The position numbers and the translations under genes were made by a program. Below the pieces are notes generated by a model. It ran no database searches, had not been told where the DNA came from, and saw only the letters and a list, made by a program, of their open reading frames with translations. A stretch of 33,079 nt of DNA from positions 1 through 33,079 of the forward strand of contig JAVBLS010000051.1 in NCBI GenBank assembly GCA_031553235.1, written 5' to 3'. Shown piece after piece: positions 8,191 through 16,496 of this stretch; position 1 is the first letter of the stretch, and every line of letters begins with the position of its first letter. The DNA is from Frigididesulfovibrio sp031553235 (GTDB taxonomy: Bacteria; Desulfobacterota; Desulfovibrionia; Desulfovibrionales; Desulfovibrionaceae).

Positions 8191-8967
8191 ATGTCATACG
8201 CAACCGAAAATATTCTGGGCAGCTATGAAAAGGCGGTCAGCGCCGCCACTTCGGGCACAAGCCGCACCGCTTCGGACAAAGACATGTTCCTGAAGCTGCT
8301 GGTGGCCCAGCTTTCCCATCAGGACCCCTTGAACCCGGTGGAAGACAAAGAATTTGTCGCCCAGTTGGCTCAGTTCACCTCTGTGGAAGAACTGCAGAAC
8401 ATCAACAAGGGCATTGAAAGCATGAACACGTCCTTCAACAAGCAGCAGATCGTGAACGCGGCCGCCTTCTTGGGCACCCAAGTTTCGGCCAAAGGCGACA
8501 CCATCACCCGCGCCGACGACTACGTCAGCACCATGTACGTCACCTACCCGCAAAATGTGGCCTCGGGCACGGTCAAGGTATACAGCACCACAGCCGACGG
8601 CCAGCCCGATAAGCTGGTGTACAGCGCCAACCTGAGCCCGACCCAGGCCGGTACCCAGCAATATGTCTGGTCCGGCTTGGACAACAACGGCAAGACCATG
8701 GCCAACGGCACCTATATCGTGACCTTTTCCGCGCTCAACAGCGCCGGTGAGAACATGCTCGTCTCCACTGAGTCCGACGGCGTAGTTGTGGCCGTAGAAG
8801 CCGCCGAAGGCGGCAACCATTATCTCTACCTCAACGACGGCCGGAAGGTGCGCTACACCGACGTGCAGGTCATTGCCTATCCACAGAAATCCGACGGCAG
8901 CACGGACGGCAAAACGGACGGCGAAACCAAAGACGGCACGACCACAACAGGTGAAACCACGACCTAA
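8191..8967 (+). CDS. flgD: Flagellar hook assembly (capping) protein FlgD
   Basis: 258 residues. The N-terminal FlgD signature is complete: DKDMFLKLLVAQLSHQDPLN followed by PVEDKEFVAQLAQFTSVEEL (residues about 30-70). A central tudor-like/FnIII pair follows, with TQQYVWSGLDNNGKTMANGTY typical of the FlgD Ig-like domain near residue 155. The last 25 residues are a low-complexity Asp/Gly/Thr/Lys tail (DGSTDGKTDGETKDGT). FlgD caps the growing hook and is needed for FlgE polymerisation. The start at 8191 follows GAGGGGA at 8177-8183, overlapping the fliK stop region. Confidence 0.93.
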   Translation: MSYATENILGSYEKAVSAATSGTSRTASDKDMFLKLLVAQLSHQDPLNPVEDKEFVAQLAQFTSVEELQNINKGIESMNTSFNKQQIVNAAAFLGTQVSAKGDTITRADDYVSTMYVTYPQNVASGTVKVYSTTADGQPDKLVYSANLSPTQAGTQQYVWSGLDNNGKTMANGTYIVTFSALNSAGENMLVSTESDGVVVAVEAAEGGNHYLYLNDGRKVRYTDVQVIAYPQKSDGSTDGKTDGETKDGTTTTGETTT

Positions 8968-9051
8968 TCAACGTTCGCACAACCACGGCCATACAACCGT
9001 ATACAAAGCAATTTACTTCCCCCAAGGGAAGAACATTTGGAGGGAAACACC

Positions 9052-11274
9052 ATGAGTCTTACCGCGAGTATGTGGACCAGCGTTTCAGGCCTGCTCGTTC
9101 ACGGCGAAAAGATGAACGTCATCGGCAACAATATTTCGAACGTCAACACCGTGGGCTTCAAGGGCGCGCGCATGGACTTCGAAGATTTTGTCAGCCAGTA
9201 TGTGGGCACGGCGGCCGGCATGGGCCAAGTCGGCCGGGGCACGCGCATCGGCATCGTCATGAACAACTTCCAGCAAGGTTCTTTCGAGACCACCACAGAA
9301 ACCACCGACATCGCCATTACCGGCAACGGCTTCTTCTGCGTGAAGCCTAAGACCGACAATACCGATTACTACACCCGGGCCGGCAACTTCCGTTTCGACA
9401 AAGACGGCTTCCTGACAGATCCGCACGGCTACGTGCTCCAGGGCTGGAAGATCGACAACAATGCCCGCTCGCAGTTACAGTCCAGCGGCGCCTCGGCAAC
9501 GAACAGCTCGCGGATCATCGGCACCGGTGTGCCGCAGGACGTCAAGCTGGATACCTTCAGTTGCCCACCCAAGCACACCAACGCCATGAACCTGAACATC
9601 AACCTGGATTCCGCCACCGGCAACGACAAGTGCACCAACGCCGACAATCCGTTTTTTGCCCTGTTGAACACCTGGGACGCCACCCCCAACGCTCTGGGCG
9701 AAATTGAGCCCCTGGGTTCGCAAAACTACGCCTATCCCCAGACCATCGAGGTTTTTGATGAAGGCGGCCAGAGCCACAAACTGACCATCTACTTTGACCG
9801 GGTGGAGCAGACCACGGACACCAACATACAGAACCTCAAGCAGAACGAGATCGTCTGGGAATATGTGGTCACCATGGACCCGACCGAGGACGTGCGTAAC
9901 TTCACCAACCCGCCCAGCCCCACCGGCGAGGTGCCCGAAAAGTACAAGGGCTTGCTGATGAGCGGTACTCTGGTTTTTGACAGCAGTGGCCAGATCAAGG
10001 ATCAGACCGCCTACGTGCCGAGCAGTTCGGACATGGGCAACATGGGCACCTGGGTCAAGGCCCCTTTGTCCCCCAACGGCTACCCGTTGCTTTGCCCGAA
10101 CTTTTCTGGCCGTGACGGCGCCAGCACCGCCTGGGATGCGAACGGCACCCAAATCAACAAGAATGCCGACGGCTTTCTGATCGAAATGAATCTTGGCCTG
10201 CGCAGCAAGACCCCCATCTGGGGCGGCAACGCGCCTGCCACCATTTCCGGCTGGACCAGCCTGACCGGCGGCAACAAGGTCACCCATGCCCCGGCCGGTA
10301 CCACTGCTGGTACCTACATTTCCGGCATCGGCAAAAACCAGAGCGAAACCGGTGTGGCCGGCGCGGACGGGGTGGTTTACTACCAGAAAGACTCCAACGC
10401 CGGCGATACGGCCGTCAGCCCCGGTGAAGTGGAGGACACGGCTACCGGACTGATCTATAAGCAGAAGGCCAGCACTGCCGGCCTGGGCACGCATGAAGCG
10501 GTCAATGGCGGCTGGGTGTATGAGCAGATACAAATCGCTCCCGGCGTGTATCAGTTCACCGGCGGCGGTACGGGTGCGGGCAACGATTACTACTATGACA
10601 GCGCCTCGCAAGTGTACATAGAATATACTGGCGCAACCCCCACAGGTAACGCCTACACAGCTGCAGAACTTACGACAAACGGCATCACCGTGACCGCCAC
10701 GCCGGATCTGAGCAAGCCGGTGGCGACCACGACCCCGGTGCCCAGCACCCGGCCGGTATACCAGTATGAACCCGGCAGCAGCACCGTGATGATTCCGGCC
10801 ACCCAGACCTTCAACTACTATGGCATGGGCACCACCGGCGAGAAGCAGAACAACGCCAGCACCAGCTTTTCCGGCAGCTTCTATGAGCGCTCGGCCGCAC
10901 AGGACGGCTACACCTACGGCGAACTGCGCTACGTGACCGTGAGCCCGGACGGGGTGCTTTCCGGCTACTATTCCAATGGCGTGTCCCTGGAACTCTTCCA
11001 GATTACCCTGTACGATTTCGCCAGCAAGCAGAACCTGCATCGCGAAGGCGGCAACCTGTTCACCGAAACCCGGGCCTCGGGCCTGCCCATCAGCGGCGCG
11101 GCCGGCACGGGGAGCTTCGGGACCACCGAGTCCAACTCGCTGGAGCAGTCCAACGTGGACCTGGCCACGGAGTTCGTGCAGATGATCACCACCCAGCGCG
11201 GCTTCCAGGCCAACTCCAAGTCCATCACCACCGTGGACACTATGCTGGATACGGTCATCAACATGAAACGTTAA
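9052..11274 (+). CDS. flgE: Flagellar hook protein FlgE, enlarged
   Basis: 740 residues, against about 400 in enteric bacteria. Start at 9052 is preceded by GGAGGGA at 9039-9045; a TTG 15 bases earlier lies inside that site and is rejected. The N-terminal rod/hook motif is intact (SVSGLLVHGEKMNVIGNNIS then NVNTVGFKGARMDFEDF, residues 8-45), as is the D1 start ITGNGFFCV near residue 87. The C-terminal domain ends with SLEQSNVDLATEFVQMITTQ and RGFQANSKSITTVDTMLDT. Between about residues 330 and 610 lies a long Gly/Thr/Tyr-rich insertion that should form surface-exposed outer domains, with short tyrosine-rich segments recurring about every 20-30 residues. Large hook proteins are known in several polar-flagellated groups. 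It is 84 nt after flgD and is the last gene before two hairpins. Confidence 0.93.
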   Translation: MSLTASMWTSVSGLLVHGEKMNVIGNNISNVNTVGFKGARMDFEDFVSQYVGTAAGMGQVGRGTRIGIVMNNFQQGSFETTTETTDIAITGNGFFCVKPKTDNTDYYTRAGNFRFDKDGFLTDPHGYVLQGWKIDNNARSQLQSSGASATNSSRIIGTGVPQDVKLDTFSCPPKHTNAMNLNINLDSATGNDKCTNADNPFFALLNTWDATPNALGEIEPLGSQNYAYPQTIEVFDEGGQSHKLTIYFDRVEQTTDTNIQNLKQNEIVWEYVVTMDPTEDVRNFTNPPSPTGEVPEKYKGLLMSGTLVFDSSGQIKDQTAYVPSSSDMGNMGTWVKAPLSPNGYPLLCPNFSGRDGASTAWDANGTQINKNADGFLIEMNLGLRSKTPIWGGNAPATISGWTSLTGGNKVTHAPAGTTAGTYISGIGKNQSETGVAGADGVVYYQKDSNAGDTAVSPGEVEDTATGLIYKQKASTAGLGTHEAVNGGWVYEQIQIAPGVYQFTGGGTGAGNDYYYDSASQVYIEYTGATPTGNAYTAAELTTNGITVTATPDLSKPVATTTPVPSTRPVYQYEPGSSTVMIPATQTFNYYGMGTTGEKQNNASTSFSGSFYERSAAQDGYTYGELRYVTVSPDGVLSGYYSNGVSLELFQITLYDFASKQNLHREGGNLFTETRASGLPISGAAGTGSFGTTESNSLEQSNVDLATEFVQMITTQRGFQANSKSITTVDTMLDTVINMKR

Positions 11275-11280
11275 GAACTT

Positions 11281-11307
11281 CGGCAGGCCGCCTTTGGCGG
11301 CCTGCCG
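11281..11307 (+). terminator. Strong hairpin after flgE
   Basis: Perfect 12-bp stem (11281-11292 with 11296-11307) and a TTT loop, 6 nt after the flgE stop. It lacks a T-run on either side, so it may stabilise the mRNA 3' end or act with the second hairpin rather than terminate alone. Confidence 0.6.
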
Positions 11308-11365
11308 GCAAAAAGGACGGGAGCGGCTTTCTCCCTCCCAATTCCCAGCCCGGTTGTCGGGCGAG

Positions 11366-11404
11366 CCCCGGCGCGAATCCCTCCCGCGCCGGGGTCTGTT
11401 TTTA
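11366..11404 (+). terminator. Intrinsic terminator of the hook cluster
   Basis: Perfect 10-bp GC-rich stem (CCCCGGCGCG at 11366-11375 with CGCGCCGGGG at 11385-11394), 9-nt loop, then TCTGTTTTTA. This is a standard rho-independent terminator. Confidence 0.8.
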
Positions 11405-12013
11405 GCCGACGGCAAAAACTGCCGGGAGGCGGGGAAAGCCCGTGCCGCCTCTTGAAATCGGGTTGGGCAACGCTATGTGCAGGGTGAGTTGTATGAGATA
11501 TTTGAAAATAAATATCAAAGTCAAAATAAAACGAGTTCCAGACCATCCGTTGTGATCTTGAAAAAATGAGCATTGTACCGTTGTAAAGATTGAAAATATA
11601 GCAATGAATATGAATTTTTATGTTGTACAGTATTTTTCATGGTATAATCGACTATTATTATGTACAGTTTTCGAATAATTTTGCTGATATAGAGCGTAAT
11701 TTTTTTCTGAATTGTTTTTGTTGCAGGGGTAAATTTTATTATCCATGCATTATATTCAGCAAAAAATATTTACTGCATGATATCTGTGCTTAGTTTCACC
11801 CTGCAAAGCAGGGATGTCCGTTATCGGATTTCGGTTTTGCCCGACGGGAGGTCGGTTTGGCCCTTGCGCAGGCCCGGGGAGAGTCTCCCCGACCACGACG
11901 CATCCGCCTCATTCCTTCGCCTGAAGACGGCAAGGAGTGGGGTTTTTGTCTTCCCGCCCCCGGCAATGGTCGCATCCCGGCGTAGAACGTCACCATCAAC
12001 CTTGGAGGTTGGT
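11405..12013 (+). other. Long non-coding leader of the adhesin gene
   Basis: 609 bases without a convincing gene. From about 11490 to 11775 it is strikingly AT-rich against the GC-rich genes around it, and holds the promoter candidate plus two copies of TGTACAG (11624-11630 and 11661-11667, 37 bp apart). From about 11800 to 12013 it turns GC-rich and can fold into several hairpins, for example CCCTGC/GCAGGG near 11802-11816, CCGAC/GTCGG near 11840-11854 and CGGGGAGA/TCTCCCCG near 11875-11892. The adhesin frame stays open upstream to 11777, but that part has no protein-like character and the GGAGGT site is just before 12014. No known riboswitch class could be matched. Confidence 0.55.
11640..11648 (+). 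promoter_or_regulatory. Candidate extended -10 promoter of the adhesin
   Basis: TGGTATAAT at 11640-11648 is a perfect extended -10 box (TGN then TATAAT) in the AT-rich island. No good -35 stands 17 bases upstream; TTGTAC at 11623-11628 is 14 bases away. Transcription from here would give a leader of about 360 nt. Confidence 0.4.
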
Positions 12014-15000
12014 ATGTCACAGGCAACCAACACGCCCGCCGGCACCTCTCGTCCTTCCTCGGTTCACGTGGCCGCTCCCGCGGCCGGCGCGAACGTCGAC
12101 ATTGCGACCGCCGGACAGGTAATTATCGATTTTGATCCGTCCCGCGCCGATTTTGAGCGCACAGGCAACAACCTGGTCATTACTTCCGACAACGGCGGCA
12201 AGGCCGTTATCGTCAATTTTTTTGTCACCGGCGGGCAGGCCCTGCCGGAATTCGTCCTGCCCGATAAGACCGAGGTCGCGGGCGCGGACCTGTTGCAACA
12301 GCTCAACCCTGAAATGGACCTGAGCACCGCGGCCGGGCCTTCGGGCGCGTCTTCGAGCGGTGCCGGCGCTTACGACGACAACTCCGGCGACCTGTTGGGC
12401 GGTCTCGATCGGTTGGGCAGCCTGGGCACGGACTTCTGGGGTCGGAACACCACCCCGCCCGAGCCGATCCAGGAAAACCTGATTGTCGCGCCCGTTGCCG
12501 CGCCGATTATCGCACCCCTTACCCCGGTGAGCATCGGCATTGTGCCGACCACCCCGACGCAGCCGCCCGAAGGCCCCGGCACTCCGGAATACTCCCTTGA
12601 ACTCGGCGGCGCCAACCTCACCGTCAACGAGGCCTTTCTGCCCGGCGGTTCGCAAACGCCCCCGGTCGGCATCGACTCCTCGCCCGTGGCTTTTTTGATC
12701 ACCTCCAACAACGGCCTGTCCGGCATCACCCTGGGCGGCACGACCTATGCCGTGCAGCCGGACGGAACCCTGGCCGGCTTCCCGGCTGCCGGTGTTGCCG
12801 GCATGGTGGGCAGCCTGACCGACCCCCATGTCGTGGACCTGGGCGGTGGGCAGTACCGGCTTGAATTCACCTACAGCTTTACTTCCCCCTTCCACCATGA
12901 AGGGTCGATTCAGGGGACGGATACGGCAGGCGATGTGGATTCCTTCACGCTCTCCGTCGTCAGCCTGAGCGGCGTGAACAGCAACAGCGTCTATGCCCAT
13001 GTCGACGTGATCGACGACGTGCCCGTGGTTACTCTGGGCTTGGGCGAGGGTCAAATCCCCGCCTTGGACGAGGGGCAAATCTCCGCTCTGGACATCACCG
13101 CCGGCACAGTGATCGAAGGCTCCGGCCTGAGCGGCACCTGGTCGGTTGTGGCCGGCGCGGACGGTCCCAGCCCGCAGGGCACCGAAGTGATCGTGGGCGG
13201 CGTGTCCCATGCCGTGGGTGAGGCCATCACGACCTCGTCCGGTGTACTGACGGTCAACGCCGACAACACCTGGACCTTTGCCGCCGCCGATGATGTCTAT
13301 GCCTCCGGCGACCGGCAGGTGACCTTCGGCATCCGGATTACGGACAGCGACGGCGACGTTGCCTTCAAGGAACTCACTTTTAACGTGGCGGACGACAGGG
13401 ACGCCACCCGGGTGGTGATCACCCCGGTGGATACGCTGGAGGGCACTTCCACGGTGGACTTCAATATCCAACTGAGCAACCCGCCGCAGGCCGGTTCGCC
13501 GGCTTCGGTGACCGTGGACGTAGGCGGCACGGTCTACACCGTGGCCCTTGACGCCACGGGCGCGGGTGTTCTGCATGTGCCGAACGCCAATGCCGAAGAT
13601 GTCTACATCGACCCGACAACGGTCACGGCTACGGTGACCTCGGTCATCGGCGGCAACTTTGAAGCCGTCGATGTTTCCGGCGCCGCGGCCACGGCCCATG
13701 TGGGCGACACCATCAACACCACCACGGTGGGCCTGTCGATCACCCCGGGCGACGTGCTCAACGGCGCCGCGGTGACCATCACGGCCACCGTGAACAACGT
13801 GCCGATCCTCCAGGACCTCGTCCTGACCCTGAGCAACGGCGCCACCGTCACCATCCCGCAGGGTTCGCTCAGCGGCAGCGTGACCGTGAACGCCTTTGAC
13901 CTGGACGACGGCGTTCTGGACAACCTCTATAAGGTGTCGGTGGTTTCCGCCGGGCCGAACCACTATGAAAACCTCGATTACTCCGGGGCAAAGGCCGAAG
14001 CCGACGTGTTCTTCCCCCTGAACCTGGGCGAAGGCCTGAGCGTGGACGAGTCCTACCTGCCCATGACGGGTTCCGGAGTGGATACCGGCGGCCCCGGCGC
14101 TTCGAGCTCGATTACGGATTCCGGCTCCTTCACCCTGAGCGCGACCGCCCTGGCCGCCCTCACGGTCAGCGGGGCGACCACGCCCGACGGAGCGGTTTCG
14201 GACATCAGTGTGACCAACGGCCTGGTGGTTTACGCCGACAACGGCTATATGACCTTCAGCGTCACCGGCAACACGGTGGGCTACACCTTCACCCTGACCG
14301 AGGCTTTCACCCACACGCCCAACACCGGGCCCGACCAGACGGCCTTTGACGCGAACTCCTTTGAGTTCAAGATCCACGGCACGGCCGTGGGCGATCTCGG
14401 CGTGAACATAGAGGACGACGCGCCGACGCTGAACATCACCGACGGCGTGTTCCAAAACGGCGCGGGCACCTTCCTGGAAGGCACCCTGGCCAAGATCGGC
14501 GCCGACTTCAGTGGAGCGCACGTGGATTTGAGCTCCAACAACGGCCTGCCCGTGGGCGTTACCTCCGGCGGCGTGCCCGTGGTCTACTCCATCGACCCGA
14601 GCGACTCCTCGATTCTCTACGGCAAGGCCGGCACCACCCTGGTCTTCACCATCACCGGTCATTCCGACGGCACGTACAGCTTCCTGCAGGCCGCGCCTCT
14701 GGATCTCTCCGTGTTGAACGTGGACCAGGACGCCATCGCCAGCGCGGGCGGCCCGCAGGCGGCCTACTATATCCACCAGAACGGAACCTTCGACTCCAAC
14801 AGCGGAACGGCCTGGGCGGTGAAGGTCACCGGCACGGCCTCCGGCGGCGGGGTGGGCAGCGTTAACCCGAGTACCCAGGGCATGGATATCGGCAACAACC
14901 TGTTCCAGACCAGCGAGAAGATCCGCTTTGAAATAGACGACGAAGGTGCGAGCGGCCAAGTGGACCAGGCCTACCTGCTCTCGGTCATCGCTTCCGGTCT

Positions 15001-15976
15001 GGGCACCGGCGAATCGATCACCTGGGTGGCCCATTACACCGACGGCCTGGGCGGAACCTCCACGGCAAACGGCACCTTCAACGGCACGGCTTCCGGCGAG
15101 GTGACCATGAACATCACCGCCCCGTCCGGCGGCTGGTACATCGATGATGTGGAGTTCACGGCCGGAACGAACACCTCCGCCCGCTTGACCGGCATCGCCA
15201 CCTACACTCTGGACGATACGCAGACCAAGGAGCTGCACTTTGGTTTCACCGCCCATGACGGCGACAACGACACGGTTTCCGGCTCCGTCACCCTGACGGC
15301 CCAGAACTCCGGCACCCTGACCGACACCTCGGGCACCGATGCCCTGGCCGGCGGCGTGGCGGGCAACAGCCTGACCGGCGGTTCCGGCGACAACATCCTG
15401 CACGGCGGCTCGGGCCACGATCTGCTCACAGGAGGCAGCGGCCACGACCTGATGTATGGCGACGCCGGCAACGATACCCTGCACGGAGGTCTCGGCAACG
15501 ATACCCTGCATGGCGGGTCCGGGAACGACCTGCTCTACGGCGAGGGCGGCAACGACGTTCTCCTCGGAGGCACCGGCAACGACACCATGCACGGCGGTCC
15601 GGGCGACGACGTCTTTGCCTGGAAGACGGCGGACATGGATCACGGCACCGACTCGGTCATGGACTTCAGTCTGGGCCATGACCGCTTGAGTTTCTCGGAG
15701 GTCATCGGAACTCCGGGCGAAGACACCATTCCCCTGGCGAGCATCCAGACGGCGGTGAGCAACGGCACCATCGACGTGACCGCCACGGACGCGACGCACC
15801 TCACGGTGCATGTGGAGACAGGCGGTACAGAGCAGACCGTGACCGTGACCTTGGCGGACTCCGCGCTGAGCGCCGCGCAACTGGCGGAGCTTCAGGTCTC
15901 GCATGACGTGGACCCGACCCACGATGCGGACAAGGCGGCCCTGCTGCAACAGATGCTCACGAGCATCACGAGTTGA
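12014..15976 (+). CDS. Large RTX adhesin with LapA-like retention module
   Basis: 1320 residues from the ATG at 12014, preceded by GGAGGT (12004-12009). The N-terminal about 125 residues look like a retention module of LapA-type adhesins: beta-rich start, LPDKTEVAGADLLQQL, then TAAG at residues 105-108 followed by a Gly/Ser/Asp linker. LapG proteases cut such sites between the two alanines. Residues about 195-1100 are Ig-like/cadherin-like repeat modules; two segments starting LELGGANLTVNEAFLP (about 195) and LNLGEGLSVDESYLP (about 669) are related. Residues 1122-1202 are nine consecutive calcium-binding RTX nonapeptides (pattern GGxGxDxLx). The last 118 residues resemble a C-terminal type I secretion signal (DSVMDFSLGHDRLSFSEVIG). 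Likely exported by a type I system and kept in the outer membrane for biofilm attachment. No T1SS or LapD/LapG gene is in the window. Confidence 0.88.
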   Translation: MSQATNTPAGTSRPSSVHVAAPAAGANVDIATAGQVIIDFDPSRADFERTGNNLVITSDNGGKAVIVNFFVTGGQALPEFVLPDKTEVAGADLLQQLNPEMDLSTAAGPSGASSSGAGAYDDNSGDLLGGLDRLGSLGTDFWGRNTTPPEPIQENLIVAPVAAPIIAPLTPVSIGIVPTTPTQPPEGPGTPEYSLELGGANLTVNEAFLPGGSQTPPVGIDSSPVAFLITSNNGLSGITLGGTTYAVQPDGTLAGFPAAGVAGMVGSLTDPHVVDLGGGQYRLEFTYSFTSPFHHEGSIQGTDTAGDVDSFTLSVVSLSGVNSNSVYAHVDVIDDVPVVTLGLGEGQIPALDEGQISALDITAGTVIEGSGLSGTWSVVAGADGPSPQGTEVIVGGVSHAVGEAITTSSGVLTVNADNTWTFAAADDVYASGDRQVTFGIRITDSDGDVAFKELTFNVADDRDATRVVITPVDTLEGTSTVDFNIQLSNPPQAGSPASVTVDVGGTVYTVALDATGAGVLHVPNANAEDVYIDPTTVTATVTSVIGGNFEAVDVSGAAATAHVGDTINTTTVGLSITPGDVLNGAAVTITATVNNVPILQDLVLTLSNGATVTIPQGSLSGSVTVNAFDLDDGVLDNLYKVSVVSAGPNHYENLDYSGAKAEADVFFPLNLGEGLSVDESYLPMTGSGVDTGGPGASSSITDSGSFTLSATALAALTVSGATTPDGAVSDISVTNGLVVYADNGYMTFSVTGNTVGYTFTLTEAFTHTPNTGPDQTAFDANSFEFKIHGTAVGDLGVNIEDDAPTLNITDGVFQNGAGTFLEGTLAKIGADFSGAHVDLSSNNGLPVGVTSGGVPVVYSIDPSDSSILYGKAGTTLVFTITGHSDGTYSFLQAAPLDLSVLNVDQDAIASAGGPQAAYYIHQNGTFDSNSGTAWAVKVTGTASGGGVGSVNPSTQGMDIGNNLFQTSEKIRFEIDDEGASGQVDQAYLLSVIASGLGTGESITWVAHYTDGLGGTSTANGTFNGTASGEVTMNITAPSGGWYIDDVEFTAGTNTSARLTGIATYTLDDTQTKELHFGFTAHDGDNDTVSGSVTLTAQNSGTLTDTSGTDALAGGVAGNSLTGGSGDNILHGGSGHDLLTGGSGHDLMYGDAGNDTLHGGLGNDTLHGGSGNDLLYGEGGNDVLLGGTGNDTMHGGPGDDVFAWKTADMDHGTDSVMDFSLGHDRLSFSEVIGTPGEDTIPLASIQTAVSNGTIDVTATDATHLTVHVETGGTEQTVTVTLADSALSAAQLAELQVSHDVDPTHDADKAALLQQMLTSITS
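13046..13093 (+). repeat. Tandem 24-bp duplication in the adhesin
   Basis: Two adjacent 24-bp units (13046-13069 and 13070-13093) encode EGQIPALD and EGQISALD. They differ at only four bases, so the duplication looks recent; it lies between two Ig-like modules. Confidence 0.85.
15377..15619 (+). repeat. Nine RTX nonapeptide repeats
   Basis: Nine uninterrupted 27-bp units, each encoding a GG/GD/GE-x-G-[ND/HD/DD]-type calcium-binding nonapeptide (for example GGSGHDLLT, GDAGNDTLH, GGTGNDTMH). These form a parallel beta-roll that folds on binding calcium outside the cell. Confidence 0.93.
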
Positions 15977-16012
15977 GGTCGATATGAACGAGAGTGCCCC
16001 GCAACACATATC

Positions 16013-16051
16013 CCGCCCCCGTGGCCTGCCGCGGGGGCGGTCTTATGTTTC
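16013..16051 (+). terminator. Terminator of the adhesin gene
   Basis: A 12-bp stem (16013-16024 with 16029-16040, one G-U pair) with a 4-nt loop, followed by TCTTATGTTTCT. It starts 37 nt after the adhesin stop codon. Confidence 0.75.
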
Positions 16052-16159
16052 TCAGGGCATGTGCCGGAGTTGCTTAGTTGAGTGGTTCAGGTGTAGTGTT
16101 GAACGACAATCGTAACGGACCGCGCGGCGCGGTTTCGCGCGGCGTACAAGGAGAAGCAT

Positions 16160-16363
16160 ATGCCCACCATCAGCGTGAAAGGAATGACCTGCCAACACTG
16201 CCGGTCGGCTGTAACCAAGGCCGTGACCGGCGTGCCCGGCACCGCCGAGGTTTCGGTGGATTTGCAAAAAGCCGAAGCCTCCTGGAAAGACGCGGATCCG
16301 GCCAAGCCGGCTTCTGTGGAAGAAGTCAAGAAGGCCATCCGGGCCATAGGCTTTGAGGCCTGA
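16160..16363 (+). CDS. Heavy-metal-associated domain protein (CopZ-like)
   Basis: 67 residues, a single HMA domain. It starts MPTISVKGMTCQHCRSAV, so the metal-binding GMTCxxC motif is at residues 8-14, and the rest fits the ferredoxin-like fold (TAEVSVDLQKAEA, VEEVKKAIRAIGFEA). Such small proteins carry Cu(I) or other soft metals to P-type ATPases or regulators in the cytoplasm. The ribosome site AAGGAGAAG stands just upstream. It has its own terminator and no copper ATPase gene next to it, so it probably acts on a partner encoded elsewhere; the metal is inferred from the family only. Confidence 0.88.
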   Translation: MPTISVKGMTCQHCRSAVTKAVTGVPGTAEVSVDLQKAEASWKDADPAKPASVEEVKKAIRAIGFEA

Positions 16364-16380
16364 AAGGCTCATCCCACCGT

Positions 16381-16417
16381 AGGCCCGCCTTTATTTTGAA
16401 GGCGGGCCTTATTTTTG
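16381..16417 (+). terminator. Terminator of the HMA-domain gene
   Basis: Perfect 11-bp stem (AGGCCCGCCTT at 16381-16391 with AAGGCGGGCCT at 16399-16409), 7-nt loop, then TATTTTTGG. Confidence 0.88.
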
Positions 16418-16496
16418 GCAAACTTGCCCGGCAATGCCGAATGTGACAGAATACCGGGTACCCCCTCACGGCTGCATGTCAAAAAAGGTTGGACCA

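Noticed and set aside
9475..11415. A 646-residue open frame antisense to flgE
   Set aside because: Same codon-phase artefact; it runs opposite to a clear FlgE and has no recognisable domain.
11800..11900. A cyclic di-GMP (GEMM) or other riboswitch in the adhesin leader
   Set aside because: GCAAAGC is present, but it is the loop region of a simple CCCTGC/GCAGGG hairpin; the other conserved GEMM blocks cannot be aligned.
12017..16009. A 1330-residue open frame antisense to the adhesin
   Set aside because: It is in codon phase with the sense gene, so its stops would correspond to sense codons TTA, CTA and TCA, which this GC-rich gene hardly uses. The translated sequence is Gly/Val/His/Arg-rich with no domains.
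15984..16115. A 43-residue ORF after the adhesin
   Set aside because: It runs straight through the terminator hairpin at 16013-16040 and has no protein-like features.
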